Source of the DNA: Paenibacillus herberti
Lineage (GTDB): Bacteria; Bacillota; Bacilli; Paenibacillales; Paenibacillaceae
Assembly: GCF_002233675.1 (NCBI RefSeq)
Contig: NZ_NMUQ01000002.1
Coordinates: forward strand, 512,920-576,919
DNA length: 64,000 bases
Direction: 5' to 3'
The notes under the pieces are model-generated. The model had not been told where the DNA came from. It worked only from the letters and a program-made list of their open reading frames with translations, and made no database searches. Both the position numbers and the translations under genes were made by a program. Shown piece after piece: positions 43,402 to 50,790 of the stretch. Within the stretch, counting starts at the first letter, position 1. Each line of letters begins with the position of its first letter.

Positions 43402-43687
43402 GAATATCCTCCCTTGTCATGACGGAACGGCCATCGACAAAGGAAGGACAGGCGGATGAATCATCGTCGGGAGATTCCTTGCGCTTCAATAAGCGAACGA
43501 GCCTCTGCCCGATTGGACGAACGCCGGAGGCGGGACGGATCTCGGACGGAGCTCCAACTGCTGTTGCGTGCGGCAGCGCATAAGCCTTTCTATCGTCGGA
43601 ATGCAGCCATGCCAAATAATAATAGGCAGCCGAACAGGCAAGTCCAATCGACCAAATCCAAGACAGCAACTCATGTAAATCAACCAT
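43295..43687 (-). CDS. Candidate MifM-like arrest sensor upstream of yidC2
   Basis: The frame has 130 codons, with ATG 43687 behind GGGAGGTGAGAAAA. Residues about 7-29 form one transmembrane helix (ELLSWIWSIGLACSAAYYYL), followed by a hydrophilic C-terminal region. Residues 62-79 read RLVRLLKRKESPDDDSSA, a basic/hydrophobic stretch followed by Ser-Pro and consecutive acidic residues. This resembles, as I recall it, the arrest segment of B. subtilis MifM (IRKVFRMNSPVNDEEDAGS). The acidic codons (43460-43468) end 12 nt before the strand that pairs with the yidC2 Shine-Dalgarno sequence. The last 36 codons overlap yidC2 in another frame and look unconstrained. In MifM, slow insertion of the nascent chain prolongs stalling and frees yidC2 translation, and the layout here supports the same role. 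No homology search was run. Confidence 0.7.
   Translation of the reverse strand: MVDLHELLSWIWSIGLACSAAYYYLAWLHSDDRKAYALPHATAVGAPSEIRPASGVRPIGQRLVRLLKRKESPDDDSSACPSFVDGRSVMTREDIHATIISASTARKDGQSDARYRRYSTTSRLRCSGIN
43408..43447 (-). promoter_or_regulatory. RNA hairpin masking the yidC2 Shine-Dalgarno sequence
   Basis: On the minus strand CCTTCCTTTGTC pairs with GACAAGGGAGG (11 pairs, one G-U, one bulged T) around a 17-nt loop. The 3' strand contains the yidC2 ribosome binding site. The 5' strand is codons 81-84 of the upstream ORF, just after its acidic putative arrest codons, so a ribosome stalled there would open the stem. Confidence 0.75.
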
Positions 43688-43888
43688 TTTTCTCACCTCC
43701 CGGCTTCTAATGGTTAGAGCGTACCACAGGGCGAGGGTCTCGCGCTAGCTGTCCGTATCTGGAAATCGAGCAGGATTTCTGGTACCGATTGCAGAATGGA
43801 TGAGATAACAACGATGAACAATAATTAATCATCCGAGCAATAGGTCATCCGACTTCTGCGAAGCACGGGAACGGAGTGAAGACTTAAG

Positions 43889-44740
43889 ATGGAAAGAGTG
43901 CCCGGATCGGTCGAGGCTCATGGCCGCACAGCGCAAATTTACAGTTATGGTCCTGACCATATCCTGAAAGTGTTCAGGGAAAGAATCCCTCGCTCAGCCG
44001 CCCAGCAGGAGCATATAGCCTCTCGCTTCGCGCTTAGCGCCGGACTGCCTGTGCCGCGGACAGAGAGCTTTACGGAGTGGCAGGGTTTTCCGGCCATCGT
44101 TTATGAGCGAGTACCCGGCGCACCGATGCTGCGCCTGCTGCAAAAGCAGCCATGGCGCGCACGAGAATTCGGTTCCCGGCTAGCTAAGCTACATATCTCC
44201 GTTCACCAGACCGATGCCGGCCCCGGCTCCGGGTTGCCATCTCTTGTCTATTTACTGGAGCGCCAGATTCATACTGCCCCCCTGCTCAGCGAAGATGAGA
44301 AGAAAGGGGCCATTGCCTGCCTGGAGCGATTGCCGACCGGACACAAGTTATGCCATGGCGACTTTCATCCAGACAATGTGATGCTCTCGGGCGACAACTA
44401 CTGGGTAATTGACTGGATGACAGCCGTTTCGGGCCATCCGGCTGCGGATGCAGCGCGTACGGTGCTCCTGCTCCGAACCGCGTATTTACCGGATGATCTC
44501 TCCATGATCGCCTCGTTGCTGATCAGCAGCGTCCGCTCCATGCTGCTGCGCCATTATATGCGGGCCTATCTTCGTCTCAGCGGACTGGAGGAGCGCGAGC
44601 TTGAGCAGTGGATGGTGCCCCTGGCCGCAGCGCGGCTGAACGAGTTTTTGCCGTCGGAGGAGAAATTGATTCTGAGAAAGCTCGTACAAGACGGTCTTGC
44701 CCGGATAAAAAACAGTGCCGCAACAACAATCGCTCCGTGA
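43889..44740 (+). CDS. Aminoglycoside phosphotransferase-family kinase (APH fold)
   Basis: This 283-residue protein-kinase-like small-molecule kinase has the ATP-binding N-lobe (ILKVFRE with the conserved Lys) and IVYERVPGAPML as the hinge. The catalytic loop is LCHGDFHPDNVML (HGDxxxxN) and the metal-binding IDW follows in YWVIDWMTAVSGHP. All catalytic residues are present. The family phosphorylates antibiotics, choline, homoserine or other small alcohols; nothing here fixes the substrate, so a resistance role should not be assumed. The start ATG 43889 has GGAGTGAAG about 12 bases upstream. It diverges from the yidC2 unit. Confidence 0.85.
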   Translation: MERVPGSVEAHGRTAQIYSYGPDHILKVFRERIPRSAAQQEHIASRFALSAGLPVPRTESFTEWQGFPAIVYERVPGAPMLRLLQKQPWRAREFGSRLAKLHISVHQTDAGPGSGLPSLVYLLERQIHTAPLLSEDEKKGAIACLERLPTGHKLCHGDFHPDNVMLSGDNYWVIDWMTAVSGHPAADAARTVLLLRTAYLPDDLSMIASLLISSVRSMLLRHYMRAYLRLSGLEERELEQWMVPLAAARLNEFLPSEEKLILRKLVQDGLARIKNSAATTIAP

Positions 44741-44805
44741 TTAACCGTCCGCGAAACGGAAAGACTATATTCTATCTGAATTAGCCTGTATGGAGGATGC
44801 CTATC

Positions 44806-44994
44806 ATGTCCACCTGGACCTTGCGGTACAACGGCGGCGAAGAGGAATTGCAGGAGCTGGTGTTCCAGCGCCAGTCGGAACTCAATGAATACCTTCAATC
44901 GATAACTGTGAGCGACTTGCTGCGGATTCGGGTCTACGACGCCGACATGCGCAATATGTGCGGTAGAACCTACATCTATACCTACCTGCTCTGA
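44806..44994 (+). CDS. Small protein of unknown function (62 residues)
   Basis: ATG 44806 lies nine bases after GGAGG (an in-frame ATG at 44797 directly abuts that site). The product begins MSTWTLRYNGGEEELQELVF and ends TYIYTYLL. It is soluble and acidic, with a helical centre (LVFQRQSELNEYLQS). It is not a family I recognise. It follows the APH-like kinase by 65 bp and may share its transcript. Coding confidence rests on the ribosome binding site and a balanced composition. Confidence 0.55.
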   Translation: MSTWTLRYNGGEEELQELVFQRQSELNEYLQSITVSDLLRIRVYDADMRNMCGRTYIYTYLL

Positions 44995-45009
44995 GTGTAG
45001 TTTGTCTTG

Positions 45010-45660
45010 TTAAAATCTTTTCGCCAATTCAATTGCCTGCTGTGCGGCCCTGTCTTTAATTTCCTGCGCTTGATCCCTATGTTCCACGACACCTTCCACA
45101 TAGATGCTCTGGAAATCTTCAATGCCAAGAAGTTGCATTACCGCTCTCAAGTAACTGTCGCTGAAATTCAGTTCTTGATAGCGGCCATGTGACAAAACAG
45201 ATCCTGAAGCTTGAATGTGAACCACCTTTTTGCCAGTTGCTGTGCCAACTAAACCAGCTAATCCTCTAAGGCCGTTATCGGCCTGCTTGAACGTCATACC
45301 CGGTACAACAACCGCATCAAGGTAAGCTTTCAACACTGGCGGAAACAAGAAATTCCACACCGGATTTGCGATTACAATTTTATCTGCTGCGACGAATTGT
45401 TCAACCAGTTCTCTCATACGAACGGCTTTCGCTTTGGCCTCGGAGTTCAGTTCGTCAAAAGAAGGACCACTTGGCGGTTGTCCCCAGCGTTTGAGAAGAT
45501 CGGCATCAATTTGCGGAATATCAGCTCTGTACAAATCGAGATGGACGATCGTATCGTTGGGATTAGCCTCGCGATAAGTTTTAATAAATTGACTGCTGAC
45601 CGTAAGGCTGTTGGTATCAGTGTCGAACGGATGAGCCGTTACATAAAGCAATGTTGTCAT
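45010..45660 (-). CDS. azoR: FMN-dependent NADH-azoreductase
   Basis: This 216-residue flavodoxin-like quinone and azo reductase acts in the cytosol on quinones and electrophiles. ATG 45660 (MTTLLYVTAHPFDT) follows AGGGAGGATTCTTTTT; an upstream in-frame ATG at 45768 would run through the operator region. Motifs are DTDTNSLTVSSQFIKTYREA (phosphate loop), VIANPVWNFLFPPVLKAYLD and GVTF-like GMTFKQADNGLRGLAG, then KKVVHIQASGSVLS. The divergent TetR gene and the palindromes at 45752 and 45786 suggest induction by quinone-type or electrophilic compounds, as for bacillar AzoR/AcpD homologs. The next gene upstream (44806) is convergent. Confidence 0.9.
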   Translation of the reverse strand: MTTLLYVTAHPFDTDTNSLTVSSQFIKTYREANPNDTIVHLDLYRADIPQIDADLLKRWGQPPSGPSFDELNSEAKAKAVRMRELVEQFVAADKIVIANPVWNFLFPPVLKAYLDAVVVPGMTFKQADNGLRGLAGLVGTATGKKVVHIQASGSVLSHGRYQELNFSDSYLRAVMQLLGIEDFQSIYVEGVVEHRDQAQEIKDRAAQQAIELAKRF

Positions 45661-45684
45661 AAAAAGAATCCTCCCTTTGTTTTT

Positions 45685-45717
45685 TGGACCATAATTAATG
45701 TCTGGACCATAATTAAT
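45685..45717. repeat. Two 15-bp direct repeats in the azoR leader
   Basis: TGGACCATAATTAAT occurs at 45685-45699 and 45703-45717 (18-bp period), between the azoR ribosome binding site and the palindromic operators. It may be a regulator site or a replication-slippage duplication. Confidence 0.5.
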
Positions 45718-45751
45718 TTGACAGTCATCTAGGCTCTTCATAAAATAATAG

Positions 45752-45799
45752 AGACAGGTCTGTTCCATCTGTAATCAGATGATACAGACAGATCTGTCT
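45752..45799. promoter_or_regulatory. Paired palindromic operators between azoR and tetR
   Basis: AGACAGATCTGTCT (45786-45799) is a perfect 14-bp palindrome, and AGACAGGTCTGTTC (45752-45765) is a near copy 34 bp away. They lie between divergent genes, as expected for TetR-family autoregulation and control of azoR. Confidence 0.7.
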
Positions 45800-45827
45800 C
45801 ATGTCAATCAGAATTTTATCCACCTAA

Positions 45828-46409
45828 ATGAGGAGGGTTACTATTAAAAAAGAATCCGCTAAAGAGCGTATTTTAGGTGTAGCCTCCGAGTTGTTCTATT
45901 CAGAGGGTATACGTGCGGTAGGAATAGATCGAATTATTGCCGAATCAGAGGTTGCCAAAGCTAGCTTTTACCGTAATTTCGCAACAAAGGATGATCTAGT
46001 CGTTGCTTTTCTGGAGAAACGTCAAATTCGCAGCCTCTCCGTGATTGAGGAAGCAAAAAAGCTGTACCCGGATGAGCCGGTTAAGCAGCTGCATCATCTC
46101 GCTCAGGTGCTGTCCGAAAGCATAAAGCAACCTAGTTTCCGCGGATGTCCCTTCACGAATACGCTGCTTGAATTCCCCGATGCTACTCATCCCGTACACC
46201 AGGCAGCTTTGCAATGCCGATTAGATCACGAAGGTGAAGTCGCAAAAATCGCCCGCCAAGCTAATGCCAGAAATCCTGAAGCTTTAGCGGCACAACTGGA
46301 AATGCTGTACGGTGGCGCTATCGTGGATGCTTATATCCGAAAGCCCGCATTCGACAGCAATAATTTTTATAACGCGGCGATGGTGTTAATTGAAGCACAG
46401 CTAACCTAA
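45828..46409 (+). CDS. TetR-family regulator divergent from azoR
   Basis: This regulator of about 190 residues has the N-terminal HTH AKERILGVASELFYSEGIRA, VGIDRIIAESEVAKASFYRN, FATKDDLVV (residues about 10-60) and a TetR_C-type helical domain (FRGCPFTNTLLEFPDATHPV). The annotated ATG 45828 is followed at once by AGGAGG, so the Shine-Dalgarno sequence lies inside the frame. The codons six bases after it read ATT AAA AAA; an ATT start would give the shorter, more family-like N-terminus. The same oddity occurs in the MerR gene at 27541. It likely represses itself and azoR through the AGACAGATCTGTCT operators. Confidence 0.85.
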   Translation: MRRVTIKKESAKERILGVASELFYSEGIRAVGIDRIIAESEVAKASFYRNFATKDDLVVAFLEKRQIRSLSVIEEAKKLYPDEPVKQLHHLAQVLSESIKQPSFRGCPFTNTLLEFPDATHPVHQAALQCRLDHEGEVAKIARQANARNPEALAAQLEMLYGGAIVDAYIRKPAFDSNNFYNAAMVLIEAQLT

Positions 46410-46438
46410 ACCTAATTCTCTGCGCGATAGTATAGTCC

Positions 46439-46493
46439 AAAAAGGGACTGCCCCAGAGTCATCTAAGGATGACTTCTTGGACTGCCCCTTTTT
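46439..46493. terminator. Composite hairpin terminator
   Basis: Outer AAAAAGGG/CCCTTTTT and inner AGTCATC/GATGACT stems lie after the TetR gene, with T-rich DNA following. It also lies just after the 3' end of the truncated ABC gene on the other strand. Confidence 0.6.
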
Positions 46494-46494
46494 A

Positions 46495-46665
46495 TTATTT
46501 TGATAAAGCAGTATCTATATATGTACTCGGTTCCATAATATTTTCAGCATCTTCATTTCTCTCTAATTGGGTATAGTACAGAGAATGATATCGACCGCCA
46601 GCTATAAGTAACTCATCATGCGTACCTTGTTCAACAAGATTCCCGTTTTCCATAACTAAAAGTGA
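46495..46665 (-). pseudogene. C-terminal fragment of an ABC exporter ATPase, cut by IS200/IS605
   Basis: The frame gives LLVMENGNLVEQGTHDELLI, then AGGRYHSLYYTQLERN. This is the end of an ABC exporter NBD just after the H-loop (compare VLEGGRLIESGNHEELLEHG in the exporter at 18289). Everything upstream, including Walker A and B, is replaced by the insertion element whose right end abuts at about 46665. The missing part does not reappear on the other side of the element (after 48380), so a deletion accompanied or followed insertion. Confidence 0.8.
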
Positions 46666-46790
46666 ACTACACACCACCTTCGCTAACGCTTAGAGGTGGG
46701 TGCTTCCTAGTCAATAGAACGAACGTTCCAAGTTTATCTAGGCTCTAAGGGATGTCCCATCCCCAGCATATGCCATTTACATGGCTAATT
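46666..46790 (-). ncRNA. Probable omega RNA (reRNA) at the tnpB 3' end
   Basis: In active IS200/IS605 elements the tnpB 3' region and right end give a guide RNA ending at the element boundary. This segment runs from the end of tnpB to the right-end hairpin. The adjoining guide would then be the ABC remnant sequence beginning TTTTAGTTATGG. The inference is from family knowledge plus position; no structure was computed. Confidence 0.4.
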
Positions 46791-47850
46791 TAAGCAAGTT
46801 CTTTGCTGCGTTAATATCTCGGTCATGCTCCGTTCCACATTCAGGGCATCGCCATTGTCTTACAGCTAAATCCTTTGTCCCCGCATGTTTGTACTCACAT
46901 ACATGGCATAATTGGCTGCTGGCATAATGTTTAGGTGCAATAAGTACTGTTCTGCCATACCAATTCGCTTTGTATTCCAGCATAGTACGAAACATGCTCC
47001 ATGAGACTTCACTAATCGCCTTTGCAAGCTTATGATTCTGCATCATGTTCTTTACTCTAAGGTCTTCCATGACAATGACTTGGTTTTCGCTAATCATCTT
47101 GGAAGATACTTTGTGCAAGAAGTCCTGACGCTGATGGCTAATCTTTTCATGCAACTTGGCCACTTTCAGCCTAGCCTTATGACGGTTATTGCTTCCCTTT
47201 TTCTTGCGTGACAAGTCTTTTTGCAATTTAGCTAAACGCTTTTCAGACTTGCGAAGGTGCTTAGGATTAGAAGTTACTTCACCGTTAGAAGTAATGGCGA
47301 ATTCCTTTAGTCCAAGATCAACGCCAATTCTAGTATTCTGTTTAGGCAACGGCTGAATATCTGTTTCCACCAATATGGAAGCATAATACTTACCTGTAGG
47401 TGTTTTTGAAATCGTACAGGACTTAATCATACCCGTGAAAAGACGATGTTGCTTGATTCGGACTTTTGTTTTTAACTTAGGTAATTTCAAAAATTCATCT
47501 TCTATTGCAACCGTACCTTTTTGATTATTCGTTGTATAACGGTGATGATTCGTATTTTTACTCTTGAAGGTAGGAAAGCCAACTTTGGGATCACGAAAAA
47601 AGTTTTTATACGCTTTTTCGAGATTAAGCTGCGCGTTTGCTAAAGCCAAACTATCGACATCTTTGAGCCATTCGAATTCCCTTTTATATTGTGCAGGCGT
47701 ATTTTTTAAAGCTTTCCCTGTACTTTCATAATGACTGATCTTATCTGCCAACATTTTGTTGTAAATGAATCGAACGCAACCAAATGTTCTAGCAAAGAAA
47801 TGAGCTTGTTCTATGCTTGGATAGATTCGATATTTGTAGGCTTTAAGCAT
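46777..47850 (-). CDS. tnpB: TnpB RNA-guided nuclease of IS200/IS605
   Basis: A 357-residue TnpB, the Cas12-like RuvC nuclease that cuts DNA with an element-derived guide RNA and helps transposon retention. All hallmarks are present: N-terminal [20 protein letters not shown] with FGCVRFIYN, RuvC-I Asp in [14 protein letters not shown] (about 178), RuvC-II Glu in [12 protein letters not shown] (about 262), the four-cysteine zinc ribbon CHVC ... CPEC (about 315-338) and RuvC-III Asp in [13 protein letters not shown] (about 343-345). ATG 47850 follows GAGGTGAAATT; a longer frame overlaps tnpA. It starts 4 bp after the tnpA stop. It appears catalytically complete. Confidence 0.93.
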   Translation of the reverse strand: MLKAYKYRIYPSIEQAHFFARTFGCVRFIYNKMLADKISHYESTGKALKNTPAQYKREFEWLKDVDSLALANAQLNLEKAYKNFFRDPKVGFPTFKSKNTNHHRYTTNNQKGTVAIEDEFLKLPKLKTKVRIKQHRLFTGMIKSCTISKTPTGKYYASILVETDIQPLPKQNTRIGVDLGLKEFAITSNGEVTSNPKHLRKSEKRLAKLQKDLSRKKKGSNNRHKARLKVAKLHEKISHQRQDFLHKVSSKMISENQVIVMEDLRVKNMMQNHKLAKAISEVSWSMFRTMLEYKANWYGRTVLIAPKHYASSQLCHVCEYKHAGTKDLAVRQWRCPECGTEHDRDINAAKNLLKLAM

Positions 47851-47854
47851 AATT

Positions 47855-48268
47855 TCACCTCGCTTTTTCTCCCTGGCTCTTGATGTAGGCTCGAATGATT
47901 TCAATAGGTGCTCCACCTGTTGTAAGTAAGCAATAGCTTTTTGACCAGAAATATTCTTTCCAAAGTTGCTTCCTAATCGAGGGGAACTCTTTTTTAATTA
48001 GCCGAGATGAAGCACTTTTATAGGCGTTAAGGAACTTAGAGATTTCAGTATTCGGATGTGCCTTCATTAGAATGTGAACATGATCACCATCGTGATTCCA
48101 CTCTTGAATCGAGATATGATACTTTGGCTGGATATACTCAAATATAGCCTTTAAGCGATCTGAAATGGTGTCATCGATTACATTTCTCCTATACTTAACA
48201 ACAAGAATGAGATGATAGTGAAGCAGGAACACTGAATGATTATTTGAGTCTAAATCCATTGATAACAC
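47855..48268 (-). CDS. tnpA: TnpA Y1-tyrosine (HUH) transposase of IS200/IS605
   Basis: This 137-residue single-strand DNA transposase has the metal-binding HUH motif HVHIL (His63, His65) within [20 protein letters not shown], and the catalytic Tyr in [11 protein letters not shown] (about Tyr128). It acts as a dimer that recognises the subterminal hairpins and moves a single-stranded circle. The frame starts with a GTG at 48268, with an ATG three codons on (48259). Both family motifs are intact, so the element could still move. Confidence 0.92.
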   Translation of the reverse strand: MLSMDLDSNNHSVFLLHYHLILVVKYRRNVIDDTISDRLKAIFEYIQPKYHISIQEWNHDGDHVHILMKAHPNTEISKFLNAYKSASSRLIKKEFPSIRKQLWKEYFWSKSYCLLTTGGAPIEIIRAYIKSQGEKAR

Positions 48269-48428
48269 AACCTTATTTGATATACGCCTGATTGAATCTA
48301 TTTTACATGGGACTTCCTATTATTTCAAGTATTTTACAGGCATCCATTCATCCCACCGCCTAAAGAGGTGGGGGAATTCTGAATAAAAATCTGTTAAACC
48401 GCAATAAATACATAAGGGGAGAATAGCT

Positions 48429-48469
48429 AAAAAAGAAGACCGAATTAGGCATTCAGCCTTTCGGTCTTC
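48429..48469 (-). terminator. Terminator of the response regulator/kinase operon
   Basis: On the minus strand GAAGACCGAA ... TTCGGTCTTC followed by TTTTTT, about 60 bp after the kinase stop. Confidence 0.85.
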
Positions 48470-48527
48470 TTCATGTATTTTGGCGCGATTAATTGGCAGG
48501 ATGCTCGGTAACTAAGTTCGCACCCTC

Positions 48528-49934
48528 CTACTCGGAACGAGCCGGAAGATCCAGAACAAAAACGGAACCATCGGAAGAACTAACTTGCAGCGACAGTTCT
48601 CCTCCCTGTGCACGAGCCAGCAAGCGGCTGTAGGTCAAGCCGAGGCCAAGACCTCGTGTCCGCAATCTCTTTTTCTCCCCTCGATAAAACCGTTCAAAAA
48701 TATGTGGCCCGTCTTCCTGGTCGATACCGATTCCGTTGTCCGTCACCTCGACAAAAGCGCGGTCTCCAACCTCGGCGACGCGTACGTGAATGGCAGACGG
48801 GCGTCCAGGATGCGTAGCCTGCTGTGCATTATTCAGCAGGTTGACCACAATTTGCTGGATGCGCAGCGAATCTACCACGGCGTAGACGGCCAAGTCGGGT
48901 AGATCCAGAGCTATGTCAGCATTCGGCTGTTTGTTCGTCAATTCCCATTGATAAACGATTTCCGATATAAGCGCGCGCAGCTCCACAGTCGCACCAACGA
49001 TCTCTACGCTGCCGGCCGACAGCGCATTATAATCAAGCAGATCCGATACCATACGCTCCAGCCGACCGGTCTCCTGAACGGCGATGTCAACAAACTCCTG
49101 TGCTTCTTCCTCCGAGACCACCCCATCTCGCACGGCCATCAGCAGCCCCTTAATTGAGGTGACAGGTGTCCTTAGCTCATGAGTAACACCGCCTAGCGAG
49201 AGCGCTCGCCATTCCTCCAGCTGTTTTAACCTGCCGGCCATTTCCTTGAAGGAATCGACCAGCTCCTGAATTTCCCGCTCACGCGTTACTACGTCAAGCT
49301 GGACATCGTACTGACCGGCGCGAATGAGCCTCGCCCCCTCCGCCACCCGCCGGATTGGCAGTGACAGCTTGCGCGACAGCAGATAGATGGTGAGCCAGCC
49401 CGAGAGAACGAGTGTGACCAGCATGACGATGAGCATCTCCAACTCATAGGAGCTTTCAGCCAGCGAGTTTTTGGACATGAGCAGCGTTACCTGGCCGATC
49501 GTGCCCATTTCGCCGACGACCGGCGTTATGACTGCTTTTTCACTGGGAATCCTCGATTGTTTCAAATCCGCGGTCATTCTTTCCTTCATGGACTGCTCGC
49601 TCGTGTCCGGCATTGAGTATAGAAGCTTCCCGTCCCGATCTGTAATGAGGAGGCATATCTCGCCAGCAAAATTAAAATAGTCCAAGCGGTTGTCGAGCAG
49701 CTTGTTCATATGTGCGGGAATGACAGGCCGCCCGTCTTCGGCCGCGACGCGATCCGCGATTTCCTGCCCGAGCAGCCCCGCCGTCTTAAGGCGATTGTCG
49801 GTAGCCGTCTCCCTGATCAAGTACACGGAGCTGAGGGCGATGATCCCGAAGCCGACGCATAATACAGCAACGTAGCGGATCGTCCAATACGACAGGATGG
49901 ACGTTTGCTTGTTTCTTTTTACTCTCCGATCCAA
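48528..49934 (-). CDS. Membrane sensor histidine kinase of a two-component system
   Basis: This is a 468-residue kinase. First helix YVAVLCVGFGIIALSSVYLI (about 21-40), extracytoplasmic domain of about 125 residues, second helix (LEMLIVMLVTLVLSGWLTIY, about 165-185), HAMP (about 187-240), HisKA with GGVTHELRTPVTSIKGL, and HATPase with VVNLLNNAQQAT, DNGIGI and GLGLGL. A TTG start at 49934 overlaps the response regulator end by 16 bp, so the pair is translationally coupled. The AESSYELE-type periplasmic region gives no clue to the signal. The divergent YceI-like gene may be its target. Confidence 0.9.
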   Translation of the reverse strand: MDRRVKRNKQTSILSYWTIRYVAVLCVGFGIIALSSVYLIRETATDNRLKTAGLLGQEIADRVAAEDGRPVIPAHMNKLLDNRLDYFNFAGEICLLITDRDGKLLYSMPDTSEQSMKERMTADLKQSRIPSEKAVITPVVGEMGTIGQVTLLMSKNSLAESSYELEMLIVMLVTLVLSGWLTIYLLSRKLSLPIRRVAEGARLIRAGQYDVQLDVVTREREIQELVDSFKEMAGRLKQLEEWRALSLGGVTHELRTPVTSIKGLLMAVRDGVVSEEEAQEFVDIAVQETGRLERMVSDLLDYNALSAGSVEIVGATVELRALISEIVYQWELTNKQPNADIALDLPDLAVYAVVDSLRIQQIVVNLLNNAQQATHPGRPSAIHVRVAEVGDRAFVEVTDNGIGIDQEDGPHIFERFYRGEKKRLRTRGLGLGLTYSRLLARAQGGELSLQVSSSDGSVFVLDLPARSE

Positions 49935-50602
49935 AATTGATACCCCGTTCCTCTGAGCGTGCGGATCTCGCCCGCATCCGCCGGCCAGTGCGAGAGCGAC
50001 TGGCGCAATCGTTTGATCGACAGATCGACCGCACGGTCACTTCCGTCATAATCCATGCCCCATACTTGCTCAATCAGTTGCTCCCGTGTGAAAATGCGGT
50101 TCGGATTTTCTGCGAGGAAGAGCAGTAGCGACAAGTCCCGCGGCGTCAAAGACACTTCTGCAGCGTTCAAGTACACGGTGCGGGACGCATAATCGAGCAG
50201 CAGATTGCCGTAATAGCGCCTGCTCTCCCCGTCCGTCCAGTGCGGCCGCCTGCGCAGTACCGCCCCAATGCGGGCGACAACCTCCTCCGGCACAAACGGT
50301 TTTGTCATATAATCATCCGCGCCGCCATTTAATCCGCCGAGTCGGTCCTGCAGACGATCACGAGCGGTCAACATAATGACTGGGCATGCACTCTTCGCCC
50401 GAATAAACCTCAGCAGCTCCCAGCCGTCTATACCGGGCAGCGTAATGTCCAGCAACACCAGCGAGTAGTCCCCCGCTTCGAATTGCTGCATCGCCTCTTC
50501 CCCGTCCGCCGCACGGTCGACCTCGAATCCGGCTTTTTTTAGATACGCCGCCAGAACGCGGGCGATGGCTTCCTCGTCCTCCACGATCAGAATCGTTTTC
50601 AT
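49919..50602 (-). CDS. OmpR-family response regulator
   Basis: This 227-residue regulator has a canonical receiver (TILIVEDEEAIARVL with the acidic pair, LVLLDITLPGIDGWELL with the phospho-Asp, VIMLTAR, KPF) and a winged-helix output domain (SLTPRDLSLLLFLAENPNRI, FTREQLIEQVWG, RTLRGTGYQFW). ATG 50602 (MKTILIVEDEE) follows AGGGGGCCAGGCGTC; the longer frame from 50749 adds residues foreign to the family. It is the first gene of an operon with the kinase at 48528. A direct repeat at 50702-50718 between it and the YceI-like gene could be its binding site. Confidence 0.93.
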   Translation of the reverse strand: MKTILIVEDEEAIARVLAAYLKKAGFEVDRAADGEEAMQQFEAGDYSLVLLDITLPGIDGWELLRFIRAKSACPVIMLTARDRLQDRLGGLNGGADDYMTKPFVPEEVVARIGAVLRRRPHWTDGESRRYYGNLLLDYASRTVYLNAAEVSLTPRDLSLLLFLAENPNRIFTREQLIEQVWGMDYDGSDRAVDLSIKRLRQSLSHWPADAGEIRTLRGTGYQFWIGE

Positions 50603-50701
50603 GACGCCTGGCCCCCTTTTTGCAATGTTCGTACTGCTACTTTTACATAGCTGAAAGCTCCTCGCAAGTGGATTAACGATAAATAACACTTTATTTTCCC
50701 T

Positions 50702-50718
50702 CGACATCCTCCCGACAT
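50702..50718. promoter_or_regulatory. CGACAT direct repeat, candidate response-regulator site
   Basis: CGACAT occurs twice with an 11-bp period in the region between the response regulator and the YceI-like gene. OmpR-family regulators bind such direct repeats with about one helical turn spacing. A TGATAAAGTAT stretch just downstream could be the -10. Confidence 0.4.
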
Positions 50719-50790
50719 ATTCGTCTGATAAAGTATCCATCAAGCTCACTTAGGCACAAAAAAATAGAATGAATCGAGAGGAGATCTCTT

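Larger units (their letters stand above)
46665..48380 (-). mobile_element. IS200/IS605-family insertion sequence (tnpA + tnpB)
   Basis: The element carries an intact Y1 transposase and an intact TnpB, in the same direction. Subterminal hairpins lie at both ends, typical of this family that lacks terminal inverted repeats: CCACCT/AGGTGG (46674-46699, right end) and CCCACC/GGTGGG (48352-48372, left end). The exact cleavage sites are not certain; the left flank on the element strand reads TTTTTATTCAG. It interrupts an ABC exporter gene. Confidence 0.85.

Noticed and set aside
43889..44740. Aminoglycoside resistance gene
   Set aside because: The fold is APH-like, but the family is broad and no subtype signature for antibiotic phosphorylation is visible.
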